A stretch of DNA of 64,000 nucleotides, from assembly GCF_028330965.1 (NCBI RefSeq), contig NZ_JAQMUB010000058.1:1-64000 (forward strand). Direction: 5' to 3'. The translations under genes were made by a program, and so were the position numbers. Source of the DNA: Oscillatoria sp. CS-180 (GTDB lineage Bacteria; Cyanobacteriota; Cyanobacteriia; Phormidesmidales; Phormidesmidaceae). This document shows positions 36,798-47,282 of this stretch, one piece after another. The notes beneath the pieces were generated by a model, which was not told where the DNA came from, made no database searches, and saw only the letters and a list, made by a program, of their open reading frames with translations. How positions within the stretch are numbered: position 1 is the first letter of the stretch; the number at the start of each line of letters is the position of its first letter.

Positions 36798-37760
36798 ATG
36801 CTGCCTCTGAAAATCGTGTCACTGTTACCTAGTGCGACTGAAATTATTCATCTTCTAGACTTAACTGAGTATCAGGTAGGGCGTAGTCATGAATGTGACT
36901 ATCCCGACGGTATTGGCGTGCTTCCAGCCTGTACGGCACCTAAATTTAACCCCGAGGGTACCAGTGCCGAAATTCACGATCGCGTCACTACTCTCTTACA
37001 GTCAGCGCTCAGTGTCTATCAGGTTAAAACTGATATTTTACAGACCCTGAAACCAACACACATTTTGACTCAGGCTCAATGTGAAGTGTGTGCCGTCAGT
37101 CTTGCTGATGTTGAGGTGGCTGTAGAGTCCATTACCGGAATATCGCCCCAAATTCTATCGCTTCAGCCCAACTCGCTAGAGCAGGTTTGGGGAGATATTC
37201 GGCGGATTGCCCAGGAATTACTAGGCTCGGTTGAGCCAGCGGAGGCCGCGATCGCTCCCCTCAAAAACCGTGTCGAAACTTGCCGCACGCTGACTCAAGA
37301 CGCGCTCCATAAACCTTCTGTTGTCTGCATTGAATGGCCTGAACCGCTCATGGCGGCGGGCAATTGGGTGCCAGAACTGGTCAGGCTTGCTGGCGGCATG
37401 CCCATGCTCAGTAAAGAAGGACAGCATTCGCCGTGGATTACCTGGAACGATTTAGTCAAAGCTGATCCAGAGGTCATCATTTTGATGCCCTGCGGCTATG
37501 ACATTGAACAGACTATTCAAGAAAGCCGCCCGCTACTCGATCACTCTTTTTGGCCGTTGCTGAGAGCGGTCAAAACAGGGCGTGTCTATGCCGTGGACGG
37601 CAATCAGTATTTCAATCGTCCCGGTCCGCGTTTAGCAGATTCCGTGGAAATTTTGGCCGAAATGTTGCACCCCGATATTGTGCCGTCCCGCTATCAGAAT
37701 CAGGCTTGGCAGACCGTAGTTGAAATGCGTCAGCCATCCAGATTGATGTACCGCGTTTAA
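36798..37760 (+). CDS. BtuF-like (cobalamin/Fe3+-siderophore type) substrate-binding protein
   Basis: A 320-residue protein of the periplasmic-binding-protein class III fold. KIVSLLPSATEIIHLLDL, VGRSHECDYPDGI, LKPTHILTQAQCEVCAVS and DPEVIILMPCGYDIEQT match the cobalamin-binding family. No signal peptide is present, so unlike classic BtuF it is predicted to be cytoplasmic; such signal-less forms are common in cyanobacteria. No permease or ATPase gene is adjacent. It is convergent with thiL. The ligand is unproven. Confidence 0.78.
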   Translation: MLPLKIVSLLPSATEIIHLLDLTEYQVGRSHECDYPDGIGVLPACTAPKFNPEGTSAEIHDRVTTLLQSALSVYQVKTDILQTLKPTHILTQAQCEVCAVSLADVEVAVESITGISPQILSLQPNSLEQVWGDIRRIAQELLGSVEPAEAAIAPLKNRVETCRTLTQDALHKPSVVCIEWPEPLMAAGNWVPELVRLAGGMPMLSKEGQHSPWITWNDLVKADPEVIILMPCGYDIEQTIQESRPLLDHSFWPLLRAVKTGRVYAVDGNQYFNRPGPRLADSVEILAEMLHPDIVPSRYQNQAWQTVVEMRQPSRLMYRV

Positions 37761-37821
37761 GTGCTTAACGGGTTTAATTTTGAGTCGAGTCTCACCCTAT
37801 CCGAGACCTTGGGTAGATTTG

Positions 37822-38820
37822 CTAGAAATGCCGAAAGCAGCTCTCCCAGGTGAGCGCCAAACCTGTGGTCTCCTCCGGAGAATCCAGAAGCAAAATTTCG
37901 AGATCGGCGACGACTGTGCCGATAATAATTGCGCTACTGCCCATAGACGCTATCAGGGCATGAGCAAGTTTTGACGGCAAACACAGAACCAGCTCAAAAT
38001 CCTCGCCGCCATAGAGGCACCAGTCCAAAGCAGTTTGTTCTCCTACCCAATCAGCAAGAGCTGGTGGCAGGGGCAAGCGCGATCGCACTAATCTAGCCCC
38101 CACTCCGCTTGCCTGACAAAGGTACAGTACGGCATTCGCTAATCCATCGCTGCTGTCCATTCCCGCAATAGTCTCAAAATCACTGTCTGGCAAAGTATTC
38201 ATCTGATGCCCCCAGTCCAGCCGAGGAATGGGGCGTTGATGAGCTTGAATGAAAGACTGTTTTGTTTGGTTGGGGACCTGCTGTCCTTTTTGGGGATGGA
38301 GTAGCAATTCCAACCCGGCACGAGATGCCCCATGCTCTCCAGTCGCGACAATGACGTGGCCTGGCTGAGCGCGATCTCGTCGAATCACTCGCCTTGGTGC
38401 CACCTGCCCAATGGCTGTAATCGCCAGCATGACTTGACTCGATTGAACAACGTCTCCTCCCAAAATCTCACCGCCGTAGGCGCTTAGACAAGCACTCATG
38501 CCCTGATAAACCCGCTCAATCCAGTCAACAGCTATTGTTCTGGGAACACTCAGTCCTACGGTGACACCAATTGGCATGGCTCCCATTGCAGCTAGGTCTG
38601 ATAGATTAGCTGCGATCGCCCGCCAGCCCACATCCTCTGGGGCCGTAGTGCGATCGCTGAAATGCACACCCTCTACCAGCAAATCAGTCGTGACCACATG
38701 GGCGGTATCCGCTTCAGGCAAAACCGCAGCATCGTTGTCTAAGGATCCTTTGGCACAAAAATGCTGGAGTCGCTTCAGCAACCCCAGCTCGCCAATGTCA
38801 GCCACAGTTGGCTGATCCAT
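37822..38820 (-). CDS. thiL: Thiamine-monophosphate kinase
   Basis: 332 residues. ThiL phosphorylates thiamine phosphate to thiamine diphosphate. GELGLLKRLQ, the metal/ATP-binding NDAAVLP, TTDLLVEGVHF, IAANLSDLAAMGA, GGDVVQS and MDSSDGLANAVLYL are the conserved PurM-fold segments. The length is normal. It lies 76 bases downstream of the cyclophilin gene on the same strand, a neighbourhood often seen in cyanobacteria. Confidence 0.95.
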   Translation of the reverse strand: MDQPTVADIGELGLLKRLQHFCAKGSLDNDAAVLPEADTAHVVTTDLLVEGVHFSDRTTAPEDVGWRAIAANLSDLAAMGAMPIGVTVGLSVPRTIAVDWIERVYQGMSACLSAYGGEILGGDVVQSSQVMLAITAIGQVAPRRVIRRDRAQPGHVIVATGEHGASRAGLELLLHPQKGQQVPNQTKQSFIQAHQRPIPRLDWGHQMNTLPDSDFETIAGMDSSDGLANAVLYLCQASGVGARLVRSRLPLPPALADWVGEQTALDWCLYGGEDFELVLCLPSKLAHALIASMGSSAIIIGTVVADLEILLLDSPEETTGLALTWESCFRHF

Positions 38821-38896
38821 AGGATTGACTCCTTTGCTTGGGTGAGGGAAAAGGGAAATGGGTGAAGTAGCCTCAATCGCTGACCTGAATGCACCA

Positions 38897-40036
38897 CTAG
38901 GTCATCTGCGGCTCAACCAGGTTTTCGAGACCGTCAACGACTTCTGCTGATAGGATGCGATCGCCCTGTCCTAGGTTCTGTAGCACTTCTTTACCATCAA
39001 CTACGCTGCCAAAAACGGTGTAGCGACCGTCCAACAGATTGAGACCTGCGGGCGTGAGTTCAGGCTCAAATAAGAAGAAGAAGAATTGCGAAGAACCACC
39101 GTTAACGTCACTTTCGGGACGAGCCATGCCCATCACCCCATAGGCTGAAAAGGGCAGAACAGGATCTTCTAGATATCGTCCTAATTCTTCAAGGGTGGCT
39201 CCATAAATAGGTGCATCATCGCCCTTCACTAAGATTTCCAGTGGGACTGCCCGATATTCTCCAGTATCTGGATCGACAAAACCTACTTCAGGACCATCAG
39301 GATCGCCCGTTTGGAGAACATAGTTATCTTCAGCGCGAATAAATGGCATCCCATCATAGAATCCACGCTGAACCAAATCGACAAAGTTACCGCCAGTCAC
39401 AGGCGCAGTGTAGCCGTCAATAACCGCCGTAATATCTCCTTTAGTGGTCTCAAAAGCGATAGTGGCGCGGCCTTTTAGCTGAGGTAGATCGCGATACTCT
39501 TCGGGCACTTCATAGGGAAATTCGGTGACCATCATCTCTTCGATCGCGCCAATCTTGCTCAGCAGTTCTGCGCGTTTGATCCAGATCGATTCGCGATCGC
39601 GCTCATCAGCCGCCGCCAACATCGGTTCAAGACCTGCGCGAATGTCGTCTAAATATTCGGAAGCCAGGGCCTGCCGGTCTTCAGGAATATCCTCCAGAAT
39701 GGCTTGACGGCGGCGACCTAAGAGACGGTTGATTTTAGTGATGTCTCGCTTTATGGGGCTCCAACGCTTGCTCCGCAGCCACTCAGATAACCCTTCCAAC
39801 TGCTCTTGAACAGCGCGAATATCTTGATTGTCAATCGGCAGCGAATATCGCAAGAGCGCTCGCCCGTCTGTAATGGCATTACCCGGTGGAAGGTAGGCTA
39901 CAAGCGGAGTGGGGAGTGGCGCTGCTTGCACACTACCTGCTGTGCTGCTTCCCAGTGCGGATTCAGTCGTTATGAATCCTGTCAGGAGGCAAAAGCTCAA
40001 GGTAAGACAAGTCAGCCATCGGTTAAGTAGTTGCAT
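38897..40036 (-). CDS. TLP40/CYP38-like lumenal peptidyl-prolyl isomerase
   Basis: A 379-residue exported cyclophilin. A signal peptide (WLTCLTLSFCLLTGF) leads into a helical N-terminal domain (about 55-190), which in plant CYP38/TLP40 interacts with the photosystem II apparatus. A divergent cyclophilin beta-barrel follows from about 195 (IAFETTKGDITAVIDGYTAP, FVDLVQRGFYDGMPFIR, GMARPESDVNGGSSQFFFF). Several catalytic residues of classical cyclophilins are altered, as in CYP38, so isomerase activity may be low. I use ATG 40036 (MQLLNRW) rather than an upstream TTG. A role in photosystem assembly is inference from the family. Confidence 0.87.
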   Translation of the reverse strand: MQLLNRWLTCLTLSFCLLTGFITTESALGSSTAGSVQAAPLPTPLVAYLPPGNAITDGRALLRYSLPIDNQDIRAVQEQLEGLSEWLRSKRWSPIKRDITKINRLLGRRRQAILEDIPEDRQALASEYLDDIRAGLEPMLAAADERDRESIWIKRAELLSKIGAIEEMMVTEFPYEVPEEYRDLPQLKGRATIAFETTKGDITAVIDGYTAPVTGGNFVDLVQRGFYDGMPFIRAEDNYVLQTGDPDGPEVGFVDPDTGEYRAVPLEILVKGDDAPIYGATLEELGRYLEDPVLPFSAYGVMGMARPESDVNGGSSQFFFFLFEPELTPAGLNLLDGRYTVFGSVVDGKEVLQNLGQGDRILSAEVVDGLENLVEPQMT

Positions 40037-40179
40037 AGGGAGTACTAGCAAAAGGTCACATCAAGCAGACGACTTCGATCTTGCCATAGCATGGTTCATC
40101 TCCAGAAGCATTCTGGAAAGTTGGCAACTGAGCGGTAAAATGAGATGCCGATATTCAAGATCTACAAGTAGCCAGCGTT

Positions 40180-40737
40180 ATGATTTCCAGCAATGACTTT
40201 CGTACAGGCGTCAGCATCGAATTGGATGGGTCAGTTTGGCGAGTCGTCGAATTTCTGCACGTGAAGCCAGGCAAAGGTTCTGCTTTCGTCCGCACAAAGT
40301 TAAAGAACGTTCAGACGGGCAACACCGTTGAAAAAACGTTTCGAGCTGGTGAGACCGTTCCTCAGGCTAATCTCGAAAAGAAGGTGATGCAGCATACCTA
40401 TCGAGAAGGTGAAGACCTCGTGTTTATGGATATGGAAACCTTCGAAGAGGTTCGCATGAGCGAGGAGCAAGTTGGCGATCGCGTCAAATACCTTAAAGAG
40501 GAAATGGAAGTCAACGTTGTTCGCTGGAACGAGCAAATCCTTGAGGTTGAGCTACCGAATTCGGTTGTCCTAGAAATTACTGAAACTGATCCCGGGGTTA
40601 AAGGCGATACCGCAACGGGTGGAACCAAACCTGCGATCTTAGAGACGGGTGCTCAGGTTATGGTGCCGTTGTTCATCTCTATCGGCGAGAAGATCAAGAT
40701 TGATACTCGTAACGATTCTTACTTGGGACGAGAGTAA
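40180..40737 (+). CDS. efp: Translation elongation factor P
   Basis: 185 residues. EF-P relieves ribosome stalling at polyproline. It has three OB-like domains, with the loop [17 protein letters not shown] holding the conserved lysine that can be modified, and the C-terminal [17 protein letters not shown]. It is divergent from the cyclophilin gene and 73 bases upstream of accB; the efp-accB pair is conserved in cyanobacteria. Confidence 0.96.
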   Translation: MISSNDFRTGVSIELDGSVWRVVEFLHVKPGKGSAFVRTKLKNVQTGNTVEKTFRAGETVPQANLEKKVMQHTYREGEDLVFMDMETFEEVRMSEEQVGDRVKYLKEEMEVNVVRWNEQILEVELPNSVVLEITETDPGVKGDTATGGTKPAILETGAQVMVPLFISIGEKIKIDTRNDSYLGRE

Positions 40738-40810
40738 AAGCATTGTTCTTATGTTCGAAGATGCTTGTAGGGGTGGACACGCTCCATCGTGTTGGTAGGG
40801 AGTGCAATTG

Positions 40811-41308
40811 GTGGAACTGAACTTCAACGAACTGCGTGAGCTGGTGACGACGCTGAGCCAGACGGATATTTCGGAATTAACGCTGAAGAGTGGTGACTTT
40901 GAGTTGACCTTGCGTAAGCAGGGCGCTTTAGTTGTTTCCAGCCCGTCAGCAGATACTGTTTCAGTCACGCCTGTGCCTGTCAGCGCTCAATCTGGTGAAA
41001 TACCTCAGCCCATTGTTGTTAGCCCCCCTGCGGCTCCTCCCACTCCACCTCCTTCCGTAGACTCGAATCTAGTCGAGATCACGTCGCCTATGGTTGGCAC
41101 GTTTTATCGCGCACCTGCGCCTGAGGAACCCCCCTTCGTTGATGTGGGCGATCGCATTCAGTCGGGTCAAACGGTGTGCATCATTGAAGCGATGAAGCTG
41201 ATGAATGAGCTTGAGGCAGAAGTTACCGGAGAAATCGTCGAAATTCTCGTCGAAAATTCTCAACCTGTGGAATTTGGGCAACCCCTAATGCGGGTAAAGC
41301 CTAACTGA
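40811..41308 (+). CDS. accB: Biotin carboxyl carrier protein of acetyl-CoA carboxylase
   Basis: 165 residues. AccB carries the biotin used in the first step of fatty-acid synthesis. The N-terminus [19 protein letters not shown] is typical, a Pro-rich linker follows, and the C-terminal biotinyl domain holds the biotinylation motif [11 protein letters not shown] 40811 is chosen over GTG 40802: TAGGGAG sits 8 bases before 40811 and would overlap the other start. Confidence 0.95.
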   Translation: MELNFNELRELVTTLSQTDISELTLKSGDFELTLRKQGALVVSSPSADTVSVTPVPVSAQSGEIPQPIVVSPPAAPPTPPPSVDSNLVEITSPMVGTFYRAPAPEEPPFVDVGDRIQSGQTVCIIEAMKLMNELEAEVTGEIVEILVENSQPVEFGQPLMRVKPN

Positions 41309-41383
41309 CAAAAATAAGGTCATCGTTAACCTCGTGTAGCCTGGATACAGGTTTATCTTGCCTGCAACAGTGGGGACAGCTAG

Positions 41384-42109
41384 ATGACGAGAAATACTGT
41401 CAGGCTCAAAGCGGCTACTGCGCTGCTAGTGCTAACAACAGCAGCCAGCGTCGGTATTTTGACAAGGACTTATCTCCAAGGGCAAGGCGGGCAAGTCGTC
41501 TTTGTTGCGACTCGTGTATGGATTTTGATGTTGCCACTGTTGTGGCATTGGCGTGTTGATCGAGAACGTATCTCGTTGGCACTCCCGTCACAAACGGAAT
41601 TGATTTCAGGCACTCTGCTCGGCTTAGTCATGTTTGCGGTGATTCTCGGCAGCTATTTTGGGATCGGACAAACCATCATTGATCCTGAAATAGTCCGAGC
41701 TAGAGTACAAGCGATCGGTCTGCTGCGACCGTCTTTTTATTTAGGGTTTGCCGTCTATTTCACTTTTGTGAATGCTCTGGTTGAAGAGTATGTATGGCGG
41801 TGGTTTGCCTATCGTCAATGCGAAAGGCTGGTTTCTGGCTGGAAGGCTGTTGTGTTAGCCGCAGCGTGCTTCACACTGCACCATATTTTTGCCCTGGCTG
41901 GATTTACAGGCAGCGGATGGATCACAGCAATAGGGTCTTTCGGCGTATTTCTAGCAGGTGCAGTGTGGTCTTGGTGTTATCTCGCCTATCATTCGTTGTG
42001 GGCAGTGTACATTAGCCACTTGCTCGCGGATTTAGCGATCGCCTTGGTAGGGTGGCACTTACTATATCTTAGTCTAAATGTCTCCTTCACCTTCAAACAG
42101 GGTTTCTAA
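41384..42109 (+). CDS. CPBP-family intramembrane glutamic protease
   Basis: A 241-residue polytopic membrane protein with about six helices. The family's catalytic EExxxR motif is seen as Glu134-Glu135 and Arg139 in NALVEEYVWRWFAYR, followed by the FTLHHIF histidine motif and the YISHLLADL segment. These proteases (Abi/CAAX-type) process prenylated proteins, or in bacteria small peptides. Its final 36 bases overlap the end of the convergent exonuclease gene. Substrate unknown. Confidence 0.85.
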   Translation: MTRNTVRLKAATALLVLTTAASVGILTRTYLQGQGGQVVFVATRVWILMLPLLWHWRVDRERISLALPSQTELISGTLLGLVMFAVILGSYFGIGQTIIDPEIVRARVQAIGLLRPSFYLGFAVYFTFVNALVEEYVWRWFAYRQCERLVSGWKAVVLAAACFTLHHIFALAGFTGSGWITAIGSFGVFLAGAVWSWCYLAYHSLWAVYISHLLADLAIALVGWHLLYLSLNVSFTFKQGF

Positions 42110-43066
42110 AGGTTGAGCGTCAATGCGGCACACTTCCGTCAAGTAACGAGAAAGCACATCATTTTGTCCGTGGGTGACATAGACTTTGCTAGCTCCTGTT
42201 TCTTGAACAGTCCGAATTAGGCTAGGCCAGTCTGCATGGTCAGATAGAACAAAACCGCGTTCATAGCCTCGGCGTCTACGGGCACCACGAACAGCCATCC
42301 ATCCTGAGGCAAAGGCCGTTTGAGGTGATTTGAAGCGCTTCATCCAGGTAGAGCGATGTCCTGAGGGGGGAGACAGCACGAGATCGCCTGTGTACTTATG
42401 ACTTTTGGGCATCTCCGATGTTGTAACTGTGGGCAGCATCGGAATATTTTGATCCCGATAGATCTGGTTCAGGGCTGCGATCGCCCCGTGCACATACACC
42501 GTCTGGTCAGTAAACTTCGTCAGCTCGCTCAACACCCGCTGGGCCTTACCGAAGGAATAGCAAAAGAGAATGGAGGGGCGATCGCGATCGGCCTGCCACC
42601 AGTCGTAAATTTGATGCGCCGTCTCTTCTCCGGTATCCCATTTATAGATAGGCAGTCCGAAAGTGGCTTCAGTAATAAAGACATCGCAAGAGACAACCTC
42701 AAACGGTTCACACGTTGGGTCAGCACAGCGTTTGTAGTCTCCAGAAACAACCCAAACGTCATCCTTGTGTTCTACCCGTACCTGAGCCGATCCCAAAACG
42801 TGACCTGCTGGATGGAGGGATACCCAGGTGTCGCCATACTTCAGCTTTTCGCCATACTGCACTCCTTGGAGATCAATTTTTTCACCCAGACGCTTTCGCA
42901 AAATCCCTTCAGAGCTAGCCATGGCCACATACTGCTGCGACCCCGACCGAGCATGATCAGCATGGGCATGGGTAATGATTGCCGTCTCTACAGGACGCCA
43001 CGGATCAATGTAGAAATTGCCTGCTTCGCAGTAAAGGCCTTCAGGACGAACGGTAATGAGAGACAT
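42074..43066 (-). CDS. Ligase-associated DNA exonuclease (MBL/beta-CASP type)
   Basis: A 330-residue metallo-beta-lactamase nuclease. The metal motif THAHADHAR (His33, His35, Asp37, His38) is near the start, followed by HPAGHVLGSAQV, VVSGDYKR and the C-terminal LSDHADWPSLI and VYVTHG motifs. In other bacteria this family is encoded with an ATP-dependent DNA ligase and a helicase in a DNA-repair module; neither is adjacent here. It is co-directional with the DUF2854 gene upstream, 18 bases away. Confidence 0.87.
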   Translation of the reverse strand: MSLITVRPEGLYCEAGNFYIDPWRPVETAIITHAHADHARSGSQQYVAMASSEGILRKRLGEKIDLQGVQYGEKLKYGDTWVSLHPAGHVLGSAQVRVEHKDDVWVVSGDYKRCADPTCEPFEVVSCDVFITEATFGLPIYKWDTGEETAHQIYDWWQADRDRPSILFCYSFGKAQRVLSELTKFTDQTVYVHGAIAALNQIYRDQNIPMLPTVTTSEMPKSHKYTGDLVLSPPSGHRSTWMKRFKSPQTAFASGWMAVRGARRRRGYERGFVLSDHADWPSLIRTVQETGASKVYVTHGQNDVLSRYLTEVCRIDAQPLETLFEGEGDI

Positions 43067-43084
43067 AGTACGGCAAGTGTAGAG

Positions 43085-43657
43085 CTATGAAGCCACTTCA
43101 GCAGGCTTCGGGGTGTTAACAGTAATGAGCGCTAGGTCAACTTTGTTTTCGCTCGGTTCCTGAATATTGGCACGGATATCAGGACCAAAAAACTTCTCAA
43201 TCTTTTCCCGTTTTTCCTGCCACTTTTCTAATGGCATCAGAGGCGACTCAAACTCAAGTAGGAGGGCATAGGCACCCTCGATCGCTTCTTCACGAACGGC
43301 CACCAATTCAGGACGTTCCTCATCAGAGGGAGCTAATCCCAAGCGCTCTAGGACTTCATCTAAGTGAGCCTCTTGTCCATAGCGATACCGAGTCACATCG
43401 CTGAGAACCTGCTTCTGAGTGGGTGTGGCCTGCTGTTCGCGTAACGAGGCCACTTCAGGAGACGTTTCTTGGGAATACTGGGTTGGCTCTAGCTCGGCTG
43501 CTCGTAAGGCCAAACCTCCTAATAAGACAGGGATACCGTAGAAAAAGCCCGCTAGGTTGAGCGTGGCATTGTCCTGAAAATAGGCCACAAACCCGATGAT
43601 CGTCAGCACCCCGCCGACAACCAATAGAACATTCCCTAGGGACATTTTTCGCAACAT
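43085..43657 (-). CDS. DUF2854 membrane protein
   Basis: A 190-residue protein conserved in cyanobacteria and chloroplasts. Two N-terminal transmembrane helices (GNVLLVVGGVLTIIGFVAYF, FFYGIPVLLGGLALRAA) precede a soluble domain of about 125 residues. No molecular function is established as far as I know. It lies directly upstream of the exonuclease gene, so the two may be co-transcribed. Confidence 0.85.
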   Translation of the reverse strand: MLRKMSLGNVLLVVGGVLTIIGFVAYFQDNATLNLAGFFYGIPVLLGGLALRAAELEPTQYSQETSPEVASLREQQATPTQKQVLSDVTRYRYGQEAHLDEVLERLGLAPSDEERPELVAVREEAIEGAYALLLEFESPLMPLEKWQEKREKIEKFFGPDIRANIQEPSENKVDLALITVNTPKPAEVAS

Positions 43658-43996
43658 AATGATTTATTTACATTCACTTTGTAAATTGTATCGCTCTAGC
43701 TCGGTCAAAACGGCCTATATCCCAATCGAAAGTTGCTGACTCAGTCTCTGTGATGACCGTCAGGGTAGATGATCGGAATCCAACCATGATGCTGATGTTT
43801 ATGAAGATTCTCTCAGCACAAAAACATCTGATTCAGGCTTCGAAGCCGTGTAGAAATTCTGTGAATTGCTTTATTGTCCCGCTAACCTCTTAACGGTTGA
43901 GTGTCAGAATACATGTAGGCTCCTCTTAACATTTCTTTGCTGATTCAACTGAAATTGTGTTTATTGCCTATTCCTTTCCTGAGGATATTGCCTGAT
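43658..43996. other. Divergent intergenic region, no gene seen
   Basis: About 340 bases between the DUF2854 and HAD genes, which are divergent. It must hold both promoters. I see no repeat, RNA gene or strong consensus promoter. Confidence 0.4.
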
Positions 43997-44686
43997 ATGT
44001 TACGCATTCTTACGGATTTTGATGGTCCCATCATGGACGTGTCAGAGCGATATTACCAGGTATATCAGTACTGTCTTGAAGAGGCCAAAGAACCCCAGCA
44101 ATCCGTTAATCGGCTTTCCAAACAAGATTTTTGGCGTCTCAAGCGATCGCAGGTACCCGAACGCCAAATCGGACTCATCTCCGGTCTTCATGATGATCAG
44201 GCGAGACAATTTGCCTTGTTGCGGCGAGAAACTGTTCACAGTCGCTCTTATCTTAAGTACGACCTGCCGATAGAAGGCGCATCTGAGGCCTTGAGGAAGA
44301 TCCAGGCCCTCGACGGTCATTTAGTCGTGGTCACTATGCGCCGAGAGTACGCTCTCGATTTTGCGCTCTCCCAATATGATTTAGAGCATTTCTTTCCGCT
44401 GAATGTGCGCTATTGTCTGCCAGATGACTACCTCAAAGACCAAGACATTGTTGAAAAAACTCGACTGGTTAAAAAGGCACTGGCTGAACTGCCTCCTGCT
44501 TGCGAAACCTGGATGGTGGGCGATACAGAGGCCGATATTGCAGCGGCCCGTGCCCATGATTTACCCGTCGTAGCGGTACTTAGCGGGATCCGCGATCGCG
44601 ATCGTCTCACAACCTACAGTCCAGACTACATTGTTGCCAATTTGCAAGAGGCAGTGGTGACCATTTCAAATCGCCAAGCTGGCTAA
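43997..44686 (+). CDS. HAD-superfamily phosphatase
   Basis: A 229-residue HAD hydrolase. Motif I is DFDG (Asp7 and Asp9; MLRILTDFDGPIMD), motif II VVVTMRRE, and motif III/IV WMVGDTEADIAAARAHDLP. An alpha-helical cap of about 90 residues sits between motifs I and II. The phosphoglycolate phosphatase/5'-nucleotidase branch is the nearest match by pattern, but the substrate is unknown. ATG 43997 gives the usual start just before motif I; a TTG 20 codons upstream is less likely. Confidence 0.82.
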   Translation: MLRILTDFDGPIMDVSERYYQVYQYCLEEAKEPQQSVNRLSKQDFWRLKRSQVPERQIGLISGLHDDQARQFALLRRETVHSRSYLKYDLPIEGASEALRKIQALDGHLVVVTMRREYALDFALSQYDLEHFFPLNVRYCLPDDYLKDQDIVEKTRLVKKALAELPPACETWMVGDTEADIAAARAHDLPVVAVLSGIRDRDRLTTYSPDYIVANLQEAVVTISNRQAG

Positions 44687-44803
44687 GCGCGAGCGACTCA
44701 CGCAGGCACGCGAAAGCAGCCTATGAAACAAGTACACCCTGTTCCCCACTCCCTATTGAGACCTACCCTGCTGATAAACCTTGTCGCTGCCTAACCACTG
44801 AAA

Positions 44804-45805
44804 TTAGAACTGCTTGAGGAACCGCAAATCGCTGCTATACAGCCGTCGGATGTCATCAATTTCATGCTGCACCATGGCGAGGCGCTCGACTCCCAGACCC
44901 GCCGCAAAGCCCGTGTAGACTTCGGGGTCATAGCCTACCGCTTCCAGCACATTGGGATCGATCATGCCGCAGCCCAACACCTCTAGCCAACGCCCATTCC
45001 ATTCCACATCGACCTCAGCCGAGGGTTCTGTGAAGGGAAAGAAGCTGGGGCGAAAACGAATGGGAATATCGCCAAACAAAGCGTCGATGAAAGCGCGGAT
45101 GGTTCCCCGTAAGTCAGTGAACGTGATTCCTTTATCGATTGCGAAGAACTCTATTTGGTGAAAGACCGCCGCATGGGTGGCATCCACCGTATCGCGACGA
45201 TAGCAGCGCCCTGTGGCTAGCACACGGCAGGGAGGCTCATGCTCCTTCATATAGCGAATTTGAATGTTGGACGTATGCGTCCGCATCAAGTCACCATTCG
45301 GCAGGTAAAGGGTGTCCTGCATGTCCCGTGCCGGATGGTCTGGTAGGAAGTTAAGAGCCTCGAAGTTGTAATAATCCGACTCGATTTCGGGACCACTGGC
45401 AACCGTATAACCTAAACCCACAAAGATCTCGGTGATTTGGTCGATGATACTGTTGATGGGGTGAACGCGCCCCTGAGACTTGAACACGCCCGGCATCGTG
45501 ACGTCCAGAGTCTCTGCTTCAAGCATGGCTTGAATTTCAGCATCCTGTAAAGCAGCCTTACGCGCTTCCAAGGCGATCTGAAGCGCATCTTTAACTTGGT
45601 TGGCAAGTGCTCCAATGCGAGGTCGATCTGCCGGCGGCAGCTTTCCCATACCGCCTAATACTTTAGAGACTTTGCCTTTTTTCCCGAGGTAGTCTAGTCT
45701 AATTTTTTCGAGATTGTCTAGATTTTCGACTTGGGCGATCGCCTCTTTTCCTGCATCTTGCAGCGCTTGGAGGTCGGTTTCCAGACTCAACGGAGGTTGG
45801 GACAT
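44804..45805 (-). CDS. pheS: Phenylalanyl-tRNA synthetase alpha subunit
   Basis: 333 residues. PheS supplies the catalytic class II domain of the alpha2-beta2 enzyme. The N-terminal coiled coil ([19 protein letters not shown]) is followed by class II motifs: motif 2 [11 protein letters not shown], motif 3 [13 protein letters not shown], and [20 protein letters not shown] 45805 (MSQPPLSLE) fits homologs; the frame stays open 36 codons upstream. pheT is not adjacent, as is usual in cyanobacteria. Confidence 0.96.
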   Translation of the reverse strand: MSQPPLSLETDLQALQDAGKEAIAQVENLDNLEKIRLDYLGKKGKVSKVLGGMGKLPPADRPRIGALANQVKDALQIALEARKAALQDAEIQAMLEAETLDVTMPGVFKSQGRVHPINSIIDQITEIFVGLGYTVASGPEIESDYYNFEALNFLPDHPARDMQDTLYLPNGDLMRTHTSNIQIRYMKEHEPPCRVLATGRCYRRDTVDATHAAVFHQIEFFAIDKGITFTDLRGTIRAFIDALFGDIPIRFRPSFFPFTEPSAEVDVEWNGRWLEVLGCGMIDPNVLEAVGYDPEVYTGFAAGLGVERLAMVQHEIDDIRRLYSSDLRFLKQF

Positions 45806-46170
45806 GCTCAGGATCAATGCTTGTTTAATAACGACTAAAGGGGAAACCCTTGGTTGATGAAAGCGTCCTCTTCTAGAGTCTCGTCTTATCAGAGCTGTAA
45901 TGACATTATTCATTCACAGTGCATCAGAAGAGGCTACCGGACGAAACGCTCTTAATGTGGAATACTCCTAATCTAGTCCATGAGGTGGGCGATCGCTCAA
46001 TGGATTTTCCGTTTAGCATGAAGAACCTTCCGAATTAGCAATTCCATTCCCTTGTCTTTGTGGAAAACACTGCGGAGAACACTTCTGATGATCAAAAAAT
46101 TGTTGTCACTAGCTTGGGCACGGTATCACGCACAAGGCTTTGTTCAGAGACTGTCAGATAACTAGTTTTG
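45806..46170. other. Divergent intergenic region, no gene seen
   Basis: About 365 bases between divergent pheS and surE. One GCGATCGC palindrome is present. No tRNA-like or T-box-like structure and no strong promoter was recognised. Confidence 0.4.
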
Positions 46171-47055
46171 ATGAAACTACTCATTAGTAATGACGACGGC
46201 ATTTTTGCTAACGGAATTCGTAGCCTGGCGAACACGATGGCGGAGGCGGGCCATGAGGTTTGGGTGGTTTGTCCTGACCGAGAACGGTCGGCAACGGGAC
46301 ATGGACTGACACTTCATAAACCGATTCGGGCTGAACAAGTAGAGGGCGTCTTTCATGCTGATGTTCAGGCTTGGGCCTGCTCAGGAACACCTTCTGATTG
46401 CGTTAAGTTAGCGCTGGGAGCGATTTTGGAGAATCCTCCCGATATGGTGTTATCTGGCATCAATCAAGGGGCAAACTTAGGCACCGATGTGCTCTACTCT
46501 GGTACGGTGTCGGCAGCCATGGAAGGGATCATTGAAGGGATTCCAGCGATCGCCTTCAGCCTGACCAACTATGCCTGCAAGAACTTTGTGCCGGCTGCCC
46601 AGTTTGCTAAAAATTTGGTGAACGTTTTGAGGCAGCATCCAATCGCAGCTCCCCCACTGCTGAATGTCAACATCCCAGCCGTTGAGGCACATCAGATTAA
46701 AGGTAGTGTGATTGCCCGTCAGGGTGTGCGGAGGTATGTTGACCTATTTGAAAAGCGCAGCGATCCTCGTGGCAAAACCTACTATTGGCTCGCTGGTGAA
46801 GTGTTGGAAGCGGTTGAACACGAAGAGGACAGCTATCAGCTTCTGACGGAGCAATTGCAGCGTCTATCTGACTTTTCTTGCCTTGAAGGAACCCCCATTG
46901 ACGTTGAAGCAATTCAACAAAATTTGATTACGATCACACCATTGCATTACAACTTGACATCTCCTTTGGGTATCTGCCAGCTGCAAGCCTGGCAAACTCA
47001 GTTTGACAAACAGTTACTCCATCCTGATTCTCCGACCAATGTAGCGAAGTCATAA
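46171..47055 (+). CDS. surE: 5'/3'-nucleotidase SurE
   Basis: A 294-residue metal-dependent nucleotidase. [20 protein letters not shown] carries the Asp-Asp metal site at the start. [16 protein letters not shown], the catalytic [20 protein letters not shown] and AIAFSL are the SurE signatures. It starts at ATG 46171 (a TTG precedes it directly). The length is slightly above average, with an extended C-terminus. Confidence 0.95.
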   Translation: MKLLISNDDGIFANGIRSLANTMAEAGHEVWVVCPDRERSATGHGLTLHKPIRAEQVEGVFHADVQAWACSGTPSDCVKLALGAILENPPDMVLSGINQGANLGTDVLYSGTVSAAMEGIIEGIPAIAFSLTNYACKNFVPAAQFAKNLVNVLRQHPIAAPPLLNVNIPAVEAHQIKGSVIARQGVRRYVDLFEKRSDPRGKTYYWLAGEVLEAVEHEEDSYQLLTEQLQRLSDFSCLEGTPIDVEAIQQNLITITPLHYNLTSPLGICQLQAWQTQFDKQLLHPDSPTNVAKS

Positions 47056-47282
47056 GCAGTTATTTAAAACGATCAAGACTAAAATATGACGGCATCAGCT
47101 TCTTAAAAACGTTGTTTCGTACAGAGTTTGTGAAGATTAGCCACAAAGTGACCAGACCGATTTGACTTCAGGCAACACTTTGTAAAGGGCGAAATCAAAA
47201 GATTTTTAATACCATTGAGTAATGTTCGTTGTACACATCAGGCCAATCCGTAGCGACTTGCAAACTTTGAATCAACACACTC

